From assembly GCA_964554105.1 (NCBI GenBank), contig CAZKNF010000052.1, positions 1-23,686 on the forward strand: a stretch of DNA of 23,686 bases. The letters are read 5' to 3'. Position 1 is the stretch's first letter. The number at the start of each line of letters is the position of its first letter. Below the pieces are notes generated by a model. The model was not told the DNA's origin and ran no database searches. It saw only the letters and a list, made by a program, of their open reading frames with translations. This stretch comes from CAZKNF01 sp964554105 (GTDB lineage: Bacteria; Bacteroidota; Rhodothermia; Rhodothermales; VXPQ01). Both the position numbers and the translations under genes were made by a program. Below are positions 15,902 through 23,686 of the stretch, in pieces.

Positions 15902-17743
15902 TTGAGGCGATTCCGAAGAAGGCGAGTCGGAGAGAATATACACGACGCGCACCCGCCGTTATTCATTCTCTTGGGCTCCTTCCTGCTCTACTTCCTTCGT
16001 TTCGGATACGACTACGCGAACAGCGATCAGGACGAGATCATCCCCTATCTCCTGCACCGGATGGACCCCGGTATGTTCACGCAGGACTGGTTTGTGTCTA
16101 TCCAGATGAGCGAGTTCAGTGTCCGCACGTACTTCGTCTGGATGCTGCACACCTTTTCACTTATCCTGCCCGTCTGGCTGACTACGCTGCTCATTTACGT
16201 CGCTGCCTGGCTATTTATTGCGGCAGCCATCTACAAGCTCGCATTTCATATCTCGCGAGATCCGCTGGCGTCCTCGGCCAGCGTGGTGGTTGCGCTGGTT
16301 CTGACACCCATGTGGACGCTTGGCGGGAACGATCTCGTACACAGCATGCTGGTGGCAAGCATGGTGGCGTGGGCGCTGAGTCTCTGGGCCGTCTATCATT
16401 ACCTGCGGGGCCGGTTTCTACTTTCCCCGGTATTGCTCGGCGTAGCGTGCTGGATGCAGGCGCTCGTCGGCTTGCACGTCGCCATCCTCCTGATAGCCAT
16501 TCGCCTCTACACGTTGGTTCGCAAGGAGCCGGGCCCACACACGATCGGTGGTGTCCTTCTTTTCGGCGGACTCTTCGTGCTCTGGGCCTTCCCTGCTCTG
16601 GGCCCGCTGATCTACCAACAGCTTTTTGAAGGTGGAGAAGGACTCGGGATGGGAATCGAGGCGGCTGCTCACGACCTCGAAGTCTCCCTTTTTTATATAC
16701 TTGCAGAGTTCCGCCTGCCGCACCACTACCTCCCAGGCTCCTTCTATCTGCATTCCTATGTTCGCTTCGGCCTGCTGGCCATCGCTGCGGGCGGCGCGTT
16801 GCTCTCCCCGCGTTTTCGGCGGGGCCTCGACGACCTGTCCTTCATTGGCCGCAGCCTGGTCATTATCGCGCTGCTCTGCCTCACAGGCACGGTGTTCACG
16901 GAAGTATTCCCCGTTCTCACGATTGCGAAGCTGCAATTCTTTAAGATGACGGTCCTCGCGAAGCTATTCTTCATAATTCTCATCATGGGAGCGGTCTTCT
17001 TCTGGATGCCTCAGGCAATTCGAGCGGTGCTGGACGCCGTGATGAAGTTCCCCCGCGTGGGTCTGGCCGTAGTGGCCGCAGCATGGATTGGCGTTGGTGC
17101 TGCGACCGTTCTCGACGACGGGGTTTTGCGCGACCTCATCGGCCCATTCCGCCGTGCCGAAGAGCCCGTCGGTCAGGTCGAGGAATGGGCGCGCCGAAAC
17201 ACCTCGTCCGCCGCGATATTCGCGGTCCCACCATCGTATTCGTCCTTCCGCAGCGAGGCGAAGCGTACGATCGTCATCAATCATAAGGCGATCCCCTATG
17301 ATGATGAGGAGATGCTGACATGGTTCAAGAGGTTGACCGACATGGCACCGATCGAGCTCCCGGAACGGGGCTCGTCCCAGATGATCTCCGATCTCGACAG
17401 CGCCTACGCGAGTCTCGACGTCGACGACCTGCGGAGGCTCGCGAGCTCGTACCGGTTTGAGTATGTGATTCGTCCGGCGCCGCTGGCGCTGGGGTACGAC
17501 ACGTCGACGTCGACTGTGCAGCCCGCTGACACGACGGCTGGCGACGGCAGTGACCCGTTGGCGGCGGAGGCAGCCGCCGATGTAATGCCCGAGCAGGAGG
17601 GCTCCGACGCACCTGCCGATTCTCTCGACGTATCCACGTTCGAGGCGGCCGTACCATCACGTTTTCAGGAAGTCTTTCGTGCAGACGGACTCTACATCTA
17701 TCGGCTGGTTACCCCTGCTCTCGAACAGGACGTGTCGGAGTGA
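15902..17743 (+). CDS. Multi-spanning membrane protein, GT-C-like, function unknown
   Basis: A 613-residue protein with about 10-11 predicted membrane helices in residues 20-400, then a periplasmic C-terminal domain. The first loop carries NSDQDEIIPYLLHRMDPGMFTQDWF, an acidic loop such as GT-C-type lipid-sugar transferases have after helix 1; the catalytic acid of such enzymes could be one of its Asp/Glu, but no activity is shown. Residues about 530-585 form a low-complexity Ala/Asp/Glu/Ser/Thr-rich insertion in the periplasmic part, between FEYVIRPAPLAL and PSRFQEVF. The start is TTG and unsure; no better start is seen. The stop overlaps the next gene (TGATG), so it is coupled to the flippase and probably acts in the same export or polymer pathway. 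Confidence 0.75.
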   Translation: MRRFRRRRVGENIHDAHPPLFILLGSFLLYFLRFGYDYANSDQDEIIPYLLHRMDPGMFTQDWFVSIQMSEFSVRTYFVWMLHTFSLILPVWLTTLLIYVAAWLFIAAAIYKLAFHISRDPLASSASVVVALVLTPMWTLGGNDLVHSMLVASMVAWALSLWAVYHYLRGRFLLSPVLLGVACWMQALVGLHVAILLIAIRLYTLVRKEPGPHTIGGVLLFGGLFVLWAFPALGPLIYQQLFEGGEGLGMGIEAAAHDLEVSLFYILAEFRLPHHYLPGSFYLHSYVRFGLLAIAAGGALLSPRFRRGLDDLSFIGRSLVIIALLCLTGTVFTEVFPVLTIAKLQFFKMTVLAKLFFIILIMGAVFFWMPQAIRAVLDAVMKFPRVGLAVVAAAWIGVGAATVLDDGVLRDLIGPFRRAEEPVGQVEEWARRNTSSAAIFAVPPSYSSFRSEAKRTIVINHKAIPYDDEEMLTWFKRLTDMAPIELPERGSSQMISDLDSAYASLDVDDLRRLASSYRFEYVIRPAPLALGYDTSTSTVQPADTTAGDGSDPLAAEAAADVMPEQEGSDAPADSLDVSTFEAAVPSRFQEVFRADGLYIYRLVTPALEQDVSE

Positions 17744-19209
17744 TGGATCGCCTTCGGTCGTGGTTCGGACTGCTCTATTCCCGCGAGGGTTTTCGGGGAC
17801 CTGTGGTGACCCTTCTCTCGGGTACCGCTGTCACGCTGGTGATCTCATACCTGACGGTACCGATCTTGACGCGGCTCTTCACTCCCGAACAGTTCGGTGT
17901 ATCCGATTATTTCGTGATGATCATGAGCATTCTCATCACGTTTTCATCGCTCCGATATGAAGATGCGATTCTCCTTCCTCGAGAGGATCGCGATGCGGCG
18001 GCCGTATTCTGGCTTGCCATCGTCCTCACCGGTGTTACTGTACTGCTGACGCTGATCGCTGCCATATGGCGATATGAAATCGCCTCTTTTCTCCGCGTCG
18101 CACCGGTAGCGCCGTATTTGTGGCTCGTGCCGCCGACACTATTGCTGATGCGATTCGGAAAGCTGAGCGAGGTGTGGCTATCCCGTTCCAAGTTCTTTCG
18201 CAGAATCACTGCGGGGGAGATCATAAACAAAGGCACGATGCTTTCCTCCCGTGTCGCGGCAGGGGCGGCGACCAATCTTGGCGCCGGGGGACTCATCGGT
18301 GGTTTCTTGGCGGCGCACGCGGCTTCTGCGACGTACTACCTCGTGACGCTAACCCGGAGGGCGGGTCGGCTGCTTCCAGGAGGGTTTGATTCGTCGGTGG
18401 TGCGTCGCGTCGCACGCCGGTATCGGCGATTCCCGGCCTATTCAATGCCTGCGGCGGCACTGAATGCGGTTGTTGCCCGACTGCCCGTTCTTCTTCTACC
18501 GATCTACTTCAGCCTCGAAACGGTCGGGCTTTTCGGACGTGCATTCGTGGCGCTCGCCGTTCCGTTGAGCTTGATCGGTACGGCGATCTCGCAGGTCTTT
18601 TTCGTGCATGCCGCGGAAGCCTACCGCGACAGCCGTCTATCCGAATTCACCCGGACAGTCCACGCACGACTGGTGATGATCGGCATGTTCCCCACGCTCC
18701 TTCTGATCGCCGTCGGACCGGAGCTGTTCACCTTTGTCTTCGGTGCACAGTGGCGCACCGCGGGAATTTTCGAACAATATCTTGCGGCTTGGTTCTTCGT
18801 GGGCGGGGTGTCGTCTCCGCTGACGCGGCTTTTTGATGTGATGGAGCGGCAGCGTACCGAACTACTCATCAGCATATCCACTGCCCTGGCCCTCACGACC
18901 GCCCTAATCGTCGGCGGCCGCACGGGCAATGTCATATTGACGATGGCCCTGATGTCAGCAGCAGGCGTGGTAATCCGCATCATGCATATCTACACAATGA
19001 TGCATCTCGCGCAAGTGGCCGGACGGCAGGCGCTCGTACCCTATCTCAGGTACGCAGCATACACTGTTCCGCTCGTGATCCCGACATACCTCGTCCGTGA
19101 TACGTTCCCCCTCTGGGGCGTAGCATTGACAGCGGCGGGCGGCGGGCTCGTCTACGTGGCCGTCGTGGTGTGGCGAGAACGCCTGCTTCCCGATTTTCCC
19201 GCCGAGTAA
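17743..19209 (+). CDS. Polysaccharide/lipid flippase of the Wzx (MOP) superfamily
   Basis: A 488-residue integral membrane protein with about 14 helices. The N-terminal TLLSGTAVTLVISYLTVPILTRLFTPEQFGVSDYFVMIMSIL is typical of O-antigen/teichoic-acid flippase families: a polytopic start with LTRLFTPEQFG. Such proteins move lipid-linked sugars across the inner membrane. I chose the ATG at 17743, which overlaps the previous stop by one base; a GTG at 17740 is also open. The coupling to the GT-C-like gene suggests a shared substrate. No glycosyltransferases of a full locus are present in view. The substrate is unknown. Confidence 0.85.
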   Translation: MDRLRSWFGLLYSREGFRGPVVTLLSGTAVTLVISYLTVPILTRLFTPEQFGVSDYFVMIMSILITFSSLRYEDAILLPREDRDAAAVFWLAIVLTGVTVLLTLIAAIWRYEIASFLRVAPVAPYLWLVPPTLLLMRFGKLSEVWLSRSKFFRRITAGEIINKGTMLSSRVAAGAATNLGAGGLIGGFLAAHAASATYYLVTLTRRAGRLLPGGFDSSVVRRVARRYRRFPAYSMPAAALNAVVARLPVLLLPIYFSLETVGLFGRAFVALAVPLSLIGTAISQVFFVHAAEAYRDSRLSEFTRTVHARLVMIGMFPTLLLIAVGPELFTFVFGAQWRTAGIFEQYLAAWFFVGGVSSPLTRLFDVMERQRTELLISISTALALTTALIVGGRTGNVILTMALMSAAGVVIRIMHIYTMMHLAQVAGRQALVPYLRYAAYTVPLVIPTYLVRDTFPLWGVALTAAGGGLVYVAVVVWRERLLPDFPAE

Positions 19210-19211
19210 AG

Positions 19212-19226
19212 CGATCTAAAGGATCG
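19212..19226. terminator. Short hairpin between convergent genes
   Basis: CGATC (19212-19216) and GATCG (19222-19226) form a 5-bp stem around TAAAG in the six-base convergent gap and the end of the bacilliredoxin gene. It is the only possible transcription-stop structure between the flippase and the bacilliredoxin gene. T runs are weak on both sides, so it may be a poor terminator or chance. Confidence 0.25.
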
Positions 19227-19728
19227 ACTTAAAGGTTGGCGGAAGATTTCCGTCACCTCGTTCGGCCTCGTCCGGACGCTCGGGGGCATCCGCCGCCTCA
19301 CCGTTCGTCGCGCAGAATTTGTCGAAAGCTCCGACGAGATCCGTCGCGATGGCATTCGCGCTGCGGCCTTCGATATGCCGCCGCTCGATGACGTATACGG
19401 GATCGCCGTCCTTGAACAGCGCTATGAAGGGCGAAGAAGGCGGGATTCCTTCGAGGTATTCGCGCATTCGTGCGGTTGCCTCGAGATCCTGCCCTGCGAA
19501 AACCGTCACGTACTTATCGGGCTGCGACGAGTGCCGCCGGGCCAGAGCGACGGCCGGTCGGGCATTGGCGGCCGCGCAACCGCAGACTGAATTGACGATC
19601 ACGGCCATCGTGCCGCTTTCGGATTCACGTACTGCACGATCTACATCGGCTGCATCATGCAGCTCTTCAACTCCCATTCGCGTGAGTTCCTGGCGCATGG
19701 GTTGAACGAGGGCTTCGGGATATGGCAT
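19216..19728 (-). CDS. Bacilliredoxin, BrxA/BrxB (YphP/YqiW) family
   Basis: A 170-residue thioredoxin-fold protein that reverses bacillithiol- or thiol-adducts on proteins. The signature VNSVCGCAAANARPA puts the reactive CGC cysteines at about residues 49 and 51. Other marks are LVQPMRQELTRMGVEEL near the start, TVFAGQDLEATARMREYL and SPFIALFKDGDPVYVIERRHIEGR. I chose the ATG at 19728, matching where the family begins; a TTG at 19797 would only add non-conserved residues. The C-terminus has an extra polar tail (about 30 residues, rich in Ala/Glu/Arg/Asp/Pro). It is convergent with the flippase and divergent from the NlpC/P60 gene. Whether this organism makes bacillithiol cannot be seen here. 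Confidence 0.9.
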   Translation of the reverse strand: MPYPEALVQPMRQELTRMGVEELHDAADVDRAVRESESGTMAVIVNSVCGCAAANARPAVALARRHSSQPDKYVTVFAGQDLEATARMREYLEGIPPSSPFIALFKDGDPVYVIERRHIEGRSANAIATDLVGAFDKFCATNGEAADAPERPDEAERGDGNLPPTFKSIL

Positions 19729-19914
19729 ATTGTATCGAAATTCTGAAGTTACATATGGGTAAGTAGGTACGATTTCAGGAAATGTTTGATCCGTCAAGTA
19801 TATTGCCGATACTGCGGCCCGAGGTTAGCCCATCTCAGGTCGAGTCGGCGGTTCGACGTTATGAGACGAGTCCAACCTCTTTCCCGCTCTGAATCGACGG
19901 TTTTCCCGTAGAAC

Positions 19915-20592
19915 ATGTCCAATTCCGCGCGACGTATTCGTCTCTCTGGTCGGACCGGCACTTCCGTTCTGCCGGTCGAGCCGCTGGCACTGCTTACGAT
20001 CTTGCTTGTGCTCTCCGGTTGCGCAGCGTCGAATCGGTCCGTGACCGAAGCTCCCTTACCTGCAATTCAGCCAGCTAAGGAATCGGACGCGGCATCCCCT
20101 GCTGCCGTCGTCGAGTCTCGCCTGCGATCCGCATATGCCGATTGGGCCGGTACGCCTCACAGCCTTGGCGGTACCACGCTGCGCGGTGTAGACTGCTCCG
20201 GATTTGTGCAGCGCGTATACGCCAGCGCATTTGATCTTCACCTTCCGCGTACCACCCGAGAACAAGTAGATGCCGGGGTGCGCATATCGCGACGTGACCT
20301 GCGGCCTGGAGATCTCGTATTTTTCAAACCGCCGAGCAGGACTCGTCACGTCGGCATTTATTTGAATGACGGTGAGTTCGCGCACGCCTCGAGCAGTCAG
20401 GGCGTCATTATATCTGAGCTTGACGAGGCATACTGGGATCGAGCATACTGGACGTCGCGCCGAGTTCTTCCGGATCCCTCGCACCCTGTGCGGATGCCCC
20501 CTGCTGCCTCTGAGTGGGATGGTAATTTCACTTCCAGCAAGCCGGACGAGCAGCAGATCGAGAGGCCTGAAAGACGGCGGGCCGGATGGTAG
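19915..20592 (+). CDS. NlpC/P60 family lipoprotein endopeptidase
   Basis: A 225-residue cell-wall hydrolase. The N-terminus has a basic stretch, a hydrophobic core and lipobox LSGC with Cys36 as likely lipid site, so it should be anchored in a membrane. Residues about 65-190 are the NlpC/P60 domain with the catalytic Cys94 in GVDCSGFVQRVY, His145 in RTRHVGIYL and a third polar residue near His157 in EFAHASSSQGV. PRTTREQVDAGVRISRRDLRPGDLVFF is typical of the family. It cuts the peptidoglycan gamma-D-Glu to diamino-acid bond. The last 40 residues are polar and not conserved. The start ATG is 117 bases beyond the TTG alternative of the divergent bacilliredoxin gene. Confidence 0.9.
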   Translation: MSNSARRIRLSGRTGTSVLPVEPLALLTILLVLSGCAASNRSVTEAPLPAIQPAKESDAASPAAVVESRLRSAYADWAGTPHSLGGTTLRGVDCSGFVQRVYASAFDLHLPRTTREQVDAGVRISRRDLRPGDLVFFKPPSRTRHVGIYLNDGEFAHASSSQGVIISELDEAYWDRAYWTSRRVLPDPSHPVRMPPAASEWDGNFTSSKPDEQQIERPERRRAGW

Positions 20593-20730
20593 CATAGACA
20601 GGAACTTGGCCTCTGTTGCCCTTCCGGGATCCAACAGACATGTTTTGAGTCTAAGTTCATAATGGAGCGGCTGGATACGTGATACGTTACGTGATCCCGT
20701 CGTTTTCGTTAGGTACACCAGTAAGATCGA
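20593..20730. other. Gap upstream of the terminator, with ACGT repeats
   Basis: No gene is supported here. TACGTGAT occurs twice (20676-20683 and 20688-20695) with a TACGT between, giving three close ACGT palindromes; this may be a protein-binding site or chance. Nothing else is recognised before the terminator at 20731. Confidence 0.3.
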
Positions 20731-20770
20731 ACCGCCGCAGCCTATACGTGGGCCGTGGCGGTCTCTTTTT
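20731..20770 (+). terminator. Rho-independent terminator after the NlpC/P60 gene
   Basis: ACCGCCGCAGCC (20731-20742) pairs with the arm ending GGCGGT at 20762, giving a stem of about 12 bp with one mismatch and one G-U pair, around a loop near TATACGTG. The T-rich CTCTTTTT (20763-20770) follows. It lies 139 bases after the lipoprotein gene and 97 bases before greA, so it separates the two transcripts; greA must then have its own promoter between 20771 and 20867, which I cannot place. Confidence 0.75.
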
Positions 20771-20867
20771 ATACCGGAGCCAACAGTTTATCCGGCACAA
20801 ATAGTCATCCATGTGAACGCCGGCGCCAATCTTTTGCCGCGCTCAATCGCGAAACGGATTTCACGTT

Positions 20868-21344
20868 ATGGAACAGCAAACAGTCTACCTGACGGAAGAA
20901 GGTCTCGAGAGCCTCAAGCAAGAACTGCGCTTTCTCAAGATCAAGGAACGGGCGCGCATCGCGCAGTCGATTCAGGAGGCCCGCGAAAAGGGAGATCTCT
21001 CCGAAAATGCGGAGTACGACGCCGCCAAGGAGGCCCAGGGCCACCTCGAGGCGAAGATTGCCAAGATCGAGCTAACGATTTCAAGCGCACGCCTGGTCGA
21101 TGAGAAAGTCATTGACTCAAGCAAAGCGCGCATCTTGTCGAACGTGCTCGTGAAGAATTTGCAGACGGACTCGGAGCATACATTCCAGCTTGTGTCTGCC
21201 CATGAGGCCGATGTCAGTCTCGGGAAAATCTCGGTCACGAGTCCGATCGGAAAGGGTCTTCTCGGCTCCGCCATCGGTGACGTCGTCGAGGTCGACGTTC
21301 CGGCCGGATCCGTGAAGTTCGAAGTGCTCAATATAAGTCGCTAG
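20868..21344 (+). CDS. greA: Transcription elongation factor GreA
   Basis: A 158-residue protein of usual GreA length. The N-terminal coiled coil carries LTEEGLESLKQEL and the tip motif EAREKGDLSENAEYDAAKEAQ; the acidic tip residues Asp and Glu in GDLSENAEYD enter the RNA polymerase secondary channel and help cut backtracked RNA. The C-terminal FKBP-like domain has SVTSPIGKGLLGSAIGDVVEVDVPAG. It starts after the terminator and is followed by mtgA after 25 bases, so the two may be cotranscribed. Confidence 0.96.
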   Translation: MEQQTVYLTEEGLESLKQELRFLKIKERARIAQSIQEAREKGDLSENAEYDAAKEAQGHLEAKIAKIELTISSARLVDEKVIDSSKARILSNVLVKNLQTDSEHTFQLVSAHEADVSLGKISVTSPIGKGLLGSAIGDVVEVDVPAGSVKFEVLNISR

Positions 21345-21369
21345 TCTCGCCGCAGAACCGTAGATTGGC

Positions 21370-22077
21370 GTGCGTAAAACGTCGCGGCGTAAGAAGCCAA
21401 ATGCATTTGGGTACGCAGTAAGGCGTACGGGCGCCGTCGTATTGACGGTCGTCATTTCCTACTACGGAATCTGCTCGCTGCTCCTGCTCTCCTATAATGT
21501 AATTTCGCCTCCGATTACGGGCGTTCAGGTTCAGCGCCTGATCGAGGGAGTGGTGGACAGGGAAGCTCTCGTCTTTCGCTACGAGCCGGTATCTAGAGAG
21601 CACATCTCACAACACCTCGCTCATGCCGTCATAGCGGCCGAAGATGCTCGATTTTACGATCATTTTGGTGTCGATTGGAAGGCTGTGGAAGAAGCGATCG
21701 AAGACAACCGACGACGCGGTACGACGTGGCGGGGCGGATCGACCATCACGCAGCAGCTTGTCAAGAACTTATTCATGACGACTCACAGCTCCTTCGTGCG
21801 GAAGGCCTTCGAGACGCCGCTCGCGCTTCTTGCCGAACTTCTTCTTCCGAAGGAGCGAATTCTCACCCTGTATCTGAACGTGATCGAATGGAGCAGCGGC
21901 GTATACGGAGCAGAAGCCGCCGCTCGTCACCATTTCGGGGAATCCGCATCCAGTCTGACCCGCTATCAAGCGGCATCGCTCGCAGCGGTCATCCCCGCAC
22001 CGCGTGTTCGTTCTCCCGAACGGATGGGAGCCTATACTAGCACCATCCAGCTGCGGATGACACAGATGGGGTTTTGA
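21370..22077 (+). CDS. mtgA: Monofunctional biosynthetic peptidoglycan transglycosylase
   Basis: A 235-residue family GT51 enzyme that polymerises lipid II into glycan strands. A basic start (RKTSRRKKP), then a membrane helix (about residues 20-42), then the catalytic domain: AAEDARFYDHFGVDW with the catalytic Glu91, RGGSTITQQLVKNLF, the SFVRKAFETPLALLAELLLPKERILTLYLN block, IEWSSGVYGAEAAARHHFG with the second acid Glu173, and AVIPAPRVRSPER. No transpeptidase domain follows, so it is monofunctional. The start is GTG. It follows greA by 25 bases and precedes lysA by 46 bases. Confidence 0.93.
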   Translation: MRKTSRRKKPNAFGYAVRRTGAVVLTVVISYYGICSLLLLSYNVISPPITGVQVQRLIEGVVDREALVFRYEPVSREHISQHLAHAVIAAEDARFYDHFGVDWKAVEEAIEDNRRRGTTWRGGSTITQQLVKNLFMTTHSSFVRKAFETPLALLAELLLPKERILTLYLNVIEWSSGVYGAEAAARHHFGESASSLTRYQAASLAAVIPAPRVRSPERMGAYTSTIQLRMTQMGF

Positions 22078-22123
22078 TCGCATAGAATCGACTTCTCGCC
22101 TAAAGAACCAGCTCAACCCCATT

Positions 22124-23374
22124 TTGAAATCTGCTTTCGAGCCCGATGCCCTCCTGCGGGCCGCCAATTTGTTCGGGACACCAACGTACGTCTACTCCGA
22201 GCAGGTTATTTCGGCCAAATGCAATGAGCTCCAGCGTCACCTCTCGGGCGTTCCGTACCGACTGCTCTACGCGATGAAGGCAAACGGCAGTCCTGCCGTG
22301 CTTCGCATCATGCTCGATGAAGGCCTGGGAATTGACGCCGTGTCACCCGGGGAGCTACACCTAGCGCTGAAAGTGGGGTTTCCCCCAGAGCAGATCCTCT
22401 TCTCGGCGAACAATATGACGGATGTTGAGATGTGGGACGCGGCGGAAGCCGGCGTATTGCTGAATATTGGAGAGCTGTCTCGCCTCGAAAAATTCGGGCG
22501 GTATGCTCCAGGCAGCGCGGTCTGTGTGCGGCTGAATCCACAGGTAGGCGCGGGCCACCACGCGCATGTGATCACGGCGGGCGCGCGTTCGAAATTTGGT
22601 GTGCCCGTGGAGCAGGCGGATGCCGTGCGAGCTATAGCCGAAAAGTACGGACTGCAGATCGTCGGACTCCACCAACACATCGGTAGCGGCATCATGAGCA
22701 CGGACACCCTATGGAAGGCGATGACTGTGCTCCTCGAGGTAGCGCCCTCATTCCCGAACGTGCAGTTTCTGAACTTCGGCGGTGGTCTCGGCGTGCCCTA
22801 CAATCCTGCCGATGAGCCGATCGATCTCGAAAATTTCGGACGCCGCATACTCGATCCGCTTCGCTCGTTTGCCGACCGGCATCCATCCGAGAATCTTTCT
22901 TTCTGGTTTGAACCTGGGCGGTTCTTATCTGCAGAAGCCGGCGTGCTGCTCGTGCGTGTGAATACTCTGAAGACAAACGGCGACCGCGTATTTGCCGGGA
23001 CGGATTCCGGGATGAATCATCTGGTCCGTCCGGCGATCTACGGTTCCTACCACGGAATTTTCAACCTGTCAAATCCGAACGGTCCGACGGCGGTCTACGA
23101 CGTCACGGGCAATATCTGCGAATCCGGTGACGTATTCGCGTGTGCTCGCGACGTGCAAGAAATCCATGAAGGCGACGTGCTGGCGATTCTCGATGCCGGC
23201 GCGTACGGAATGGCGATGGCATCGCATTACAATCTGCGCCCACTGCCTGCGGAGGCCCTTCTCACGTCTCGCGGAGAGCTGCAGCTCGTACGCCGGCGCC
23301 GCACCTACACGGAATTGGCGGATGACCTCCTGTCTGATGCCCCTGAGATGTTCTCGGGAGCCGAGAATCTCTGA
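22124..23374 (+). CDS. lysA: Diaminopimelate decarboxylase
   Basis: A PLP enzyme that turns meso-diaminopimelate into lysine. From TTG at 22124 it has 416 residues, matching the family. The PLP lysine is Lys52 in LLYAMKANGSP. Other marks are IDAVSPGELHLAL, ILFSANNMTDVEM, LNPQVGAGHH, GLHQHIGSG, FGGGLGVPY, FEPGRFLSAEAGVLLVRV, and CESGDVFA with Cys332 of the dimer active site, then YGMAMASHYNLRPLPAE. The start is uncertain because TTG (or ATT just before) is the only choice near the family N-terminus. It follows mtgA by 46 bases; the pathway is linked to the same wall precursor, DAP. Confidence 0.95.
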   Translation: MKSAFEPDALLRAANLFGTPTYVYSEQVISAKCNELQRHLSGVPYRLLYAMKANGSPAVLRIMLDEGLGIDAVSPGELHLALKVGFPPEQILFSANNMTDVEMWDAAEAGVLLNIGELSRLEKFGRYAPGSAVCVRLNPQVGAGHHAHVITAGARSKFGVPVEQADAVRAIAEKYGLQIVGLHQHIGSGIMSTDTLWKAMTVLLEVAPSFPNVQFLNFGGGLGVPYNPADEPIDLENFGRRILDPLRSFADRHPSENLSFWFEPGRFLSAEAGVLLVRVNTLKTNGDRVFAGTDSGMNHLVRPAIYGSYHGIFNLSNPNGPTAVYDVTGNICESGDVFACARDVQEIHEGDVLAILDAGAYGMAMASHYNLRPLPAEALLTSRGELQLVRRRRTYTELADDLLSDAPEMFSGAENL

Positions 23375-23528
23375 GTGGCGCCGTATTGTTTTCGTGCACG
23401 TGAGCCTTGGTGCTGCGGTATTGTGCACAGGTTTTGGGCACACGAGCCGTCATGCTTTCGTGCAGGCGATTATCTCGGTCCGCGCACTCATCTCGTCGCC
23501 AAGCGCGGTCATCCCTCCCGCTTCACCT
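23375..23528. other. Gap between lysA and the aconitase-family fragment
   Basis: No gene is supported. The stretch has loosely repeated words such as GTATTGT and TTTCGTGCA, and a short TGTGC/GCACA pairing, but no T tract for a terminator of lysA. A plus-strand frame here (23375-23587) has no recognisable composition or start signal. Confidence 0.4.
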
Positions 23529-23686
23529 TCACGCGCAGTTCGGGGATGTTCGAGCAGCCTTCCCGTCGGGCGCCACGATCCCCGTGAACGCGCCCACCTC
23601 GGCCGCCATGTTCGTCATCGTGGCGCGCTCGTCGATCGAGAGCGCCTCCACCGCGGGCCCCGCGTACTCGATGATCTGACCGATCG
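23529..23686 (-). pseudogene. Truncated aconitase-family (LeuC-like large subunit) fragment
   Basis: The minus-strand frame, running in from the right edge, reads IGQIIEYAGPAVEALSIDER, ATMTNMAAEVGAFTGIVAPD and stops at the TGA at 23529-23531, about 12 residues after that motif. In aconitase and isopropylmalate-dehydratase-type large subunits this motif lies near the middle of the chain and is followed by some 200 more residues, so the C-terminal half is missing. A shift to another frame near 23560 gives a different ending (NIPELRVKVKREG, stop at 23510-23512), which may point to a frameshift or a deletion join. The 23581-23686 stretch is about 70% G+C by my count, higher than the genes beside it. 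The front of the gene lies outside the window. Function is probably lost. Confidence 0.7.

Noticed and set aside
23375..23587. 70-residue plus-strand frame after lysA
   Set aside because: It overlaps the aconitase-family fragment on the other strand, has odd Cys/Trp-rich composition and no start signal.
1..23686. CRISPR arrays, insertion sequences or prophage genes
   Set aside because: No regularly spaced repeats, transposase or integrase motifs, or phage structural genes were seen on either strand.

Overview
The window reads as chromosomal core DNA from a bacterium of the Rhodothermota/Bacteroidota kind, most like Rhodothermales or Salinibacter relatives. This is inferred from gene content and order: a WbqC-family protein, a CGC bacilliredoxin, HslV with a short propeptide next to HslU, MreB/MreC, and a scarcity of strong Shine-Dalgarno sites with several TTG/GTG starts. 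No rRNA, tRNA, insertion sequence, phage gene or CRISPR array was found.

Layout. Positions 1-290 hold the probable tail of an off-window gene and a strong rho-independent terminator. From 291 to 4011 three genes lie on the minus strand: a glycine-zipper envelope protein, an amino-acid-permease-like protein fused to a PTS-EIIA-like domain and a TrkA-C domain, and a WbqC-family protein. From 4185 nearly everything is on the plus strand: lapA-domain gene and LD-carboxypeptidase; purN-purH; mreB-mreC-dacB; hslV, an NYN-fold gene and hslU; a FemAB/GNAT-like gene; a multi-spanning GT-C-like membrane protein coupled to a Wzx-type flippase; a convergent bacilliredoxin gene (minus); an NlpC/P60 lipoprotein; and greA-mtgA-lysA. 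The last 160 bases hold a GC-rich, apparently broken aconitase-family fragment on the minus strand.

How the genes fit together. The main theme is cell-wall synthesis and turnover: lysA supplies meso-DAP breakdown to lysine (and marks DAP metabolism), mtgA polymerises glycan, mreB/mreC organise elongation, and dacB, the LD-carboxypeptidase and the NlpC/P60 protein cut peptides. The FemAB-like and flippase genes point to envelope polymer modification or export. PurN and PurH are the third and the last two steps of IMP synthesis, and HslVU is the two-part ATP-dependent protease.

The most unusual features are the NYN-fold gene lying between hslV and hslU. It overlaps the hslU start, has lost key acidic residues and carries a long acidic tail. 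Next are the three-part permease fusion and the truncated aconitase relic. I saw no convincing wholly new multi-gene system; the hslV-NYN-hslU arrangement is the best candidate for something under-described.
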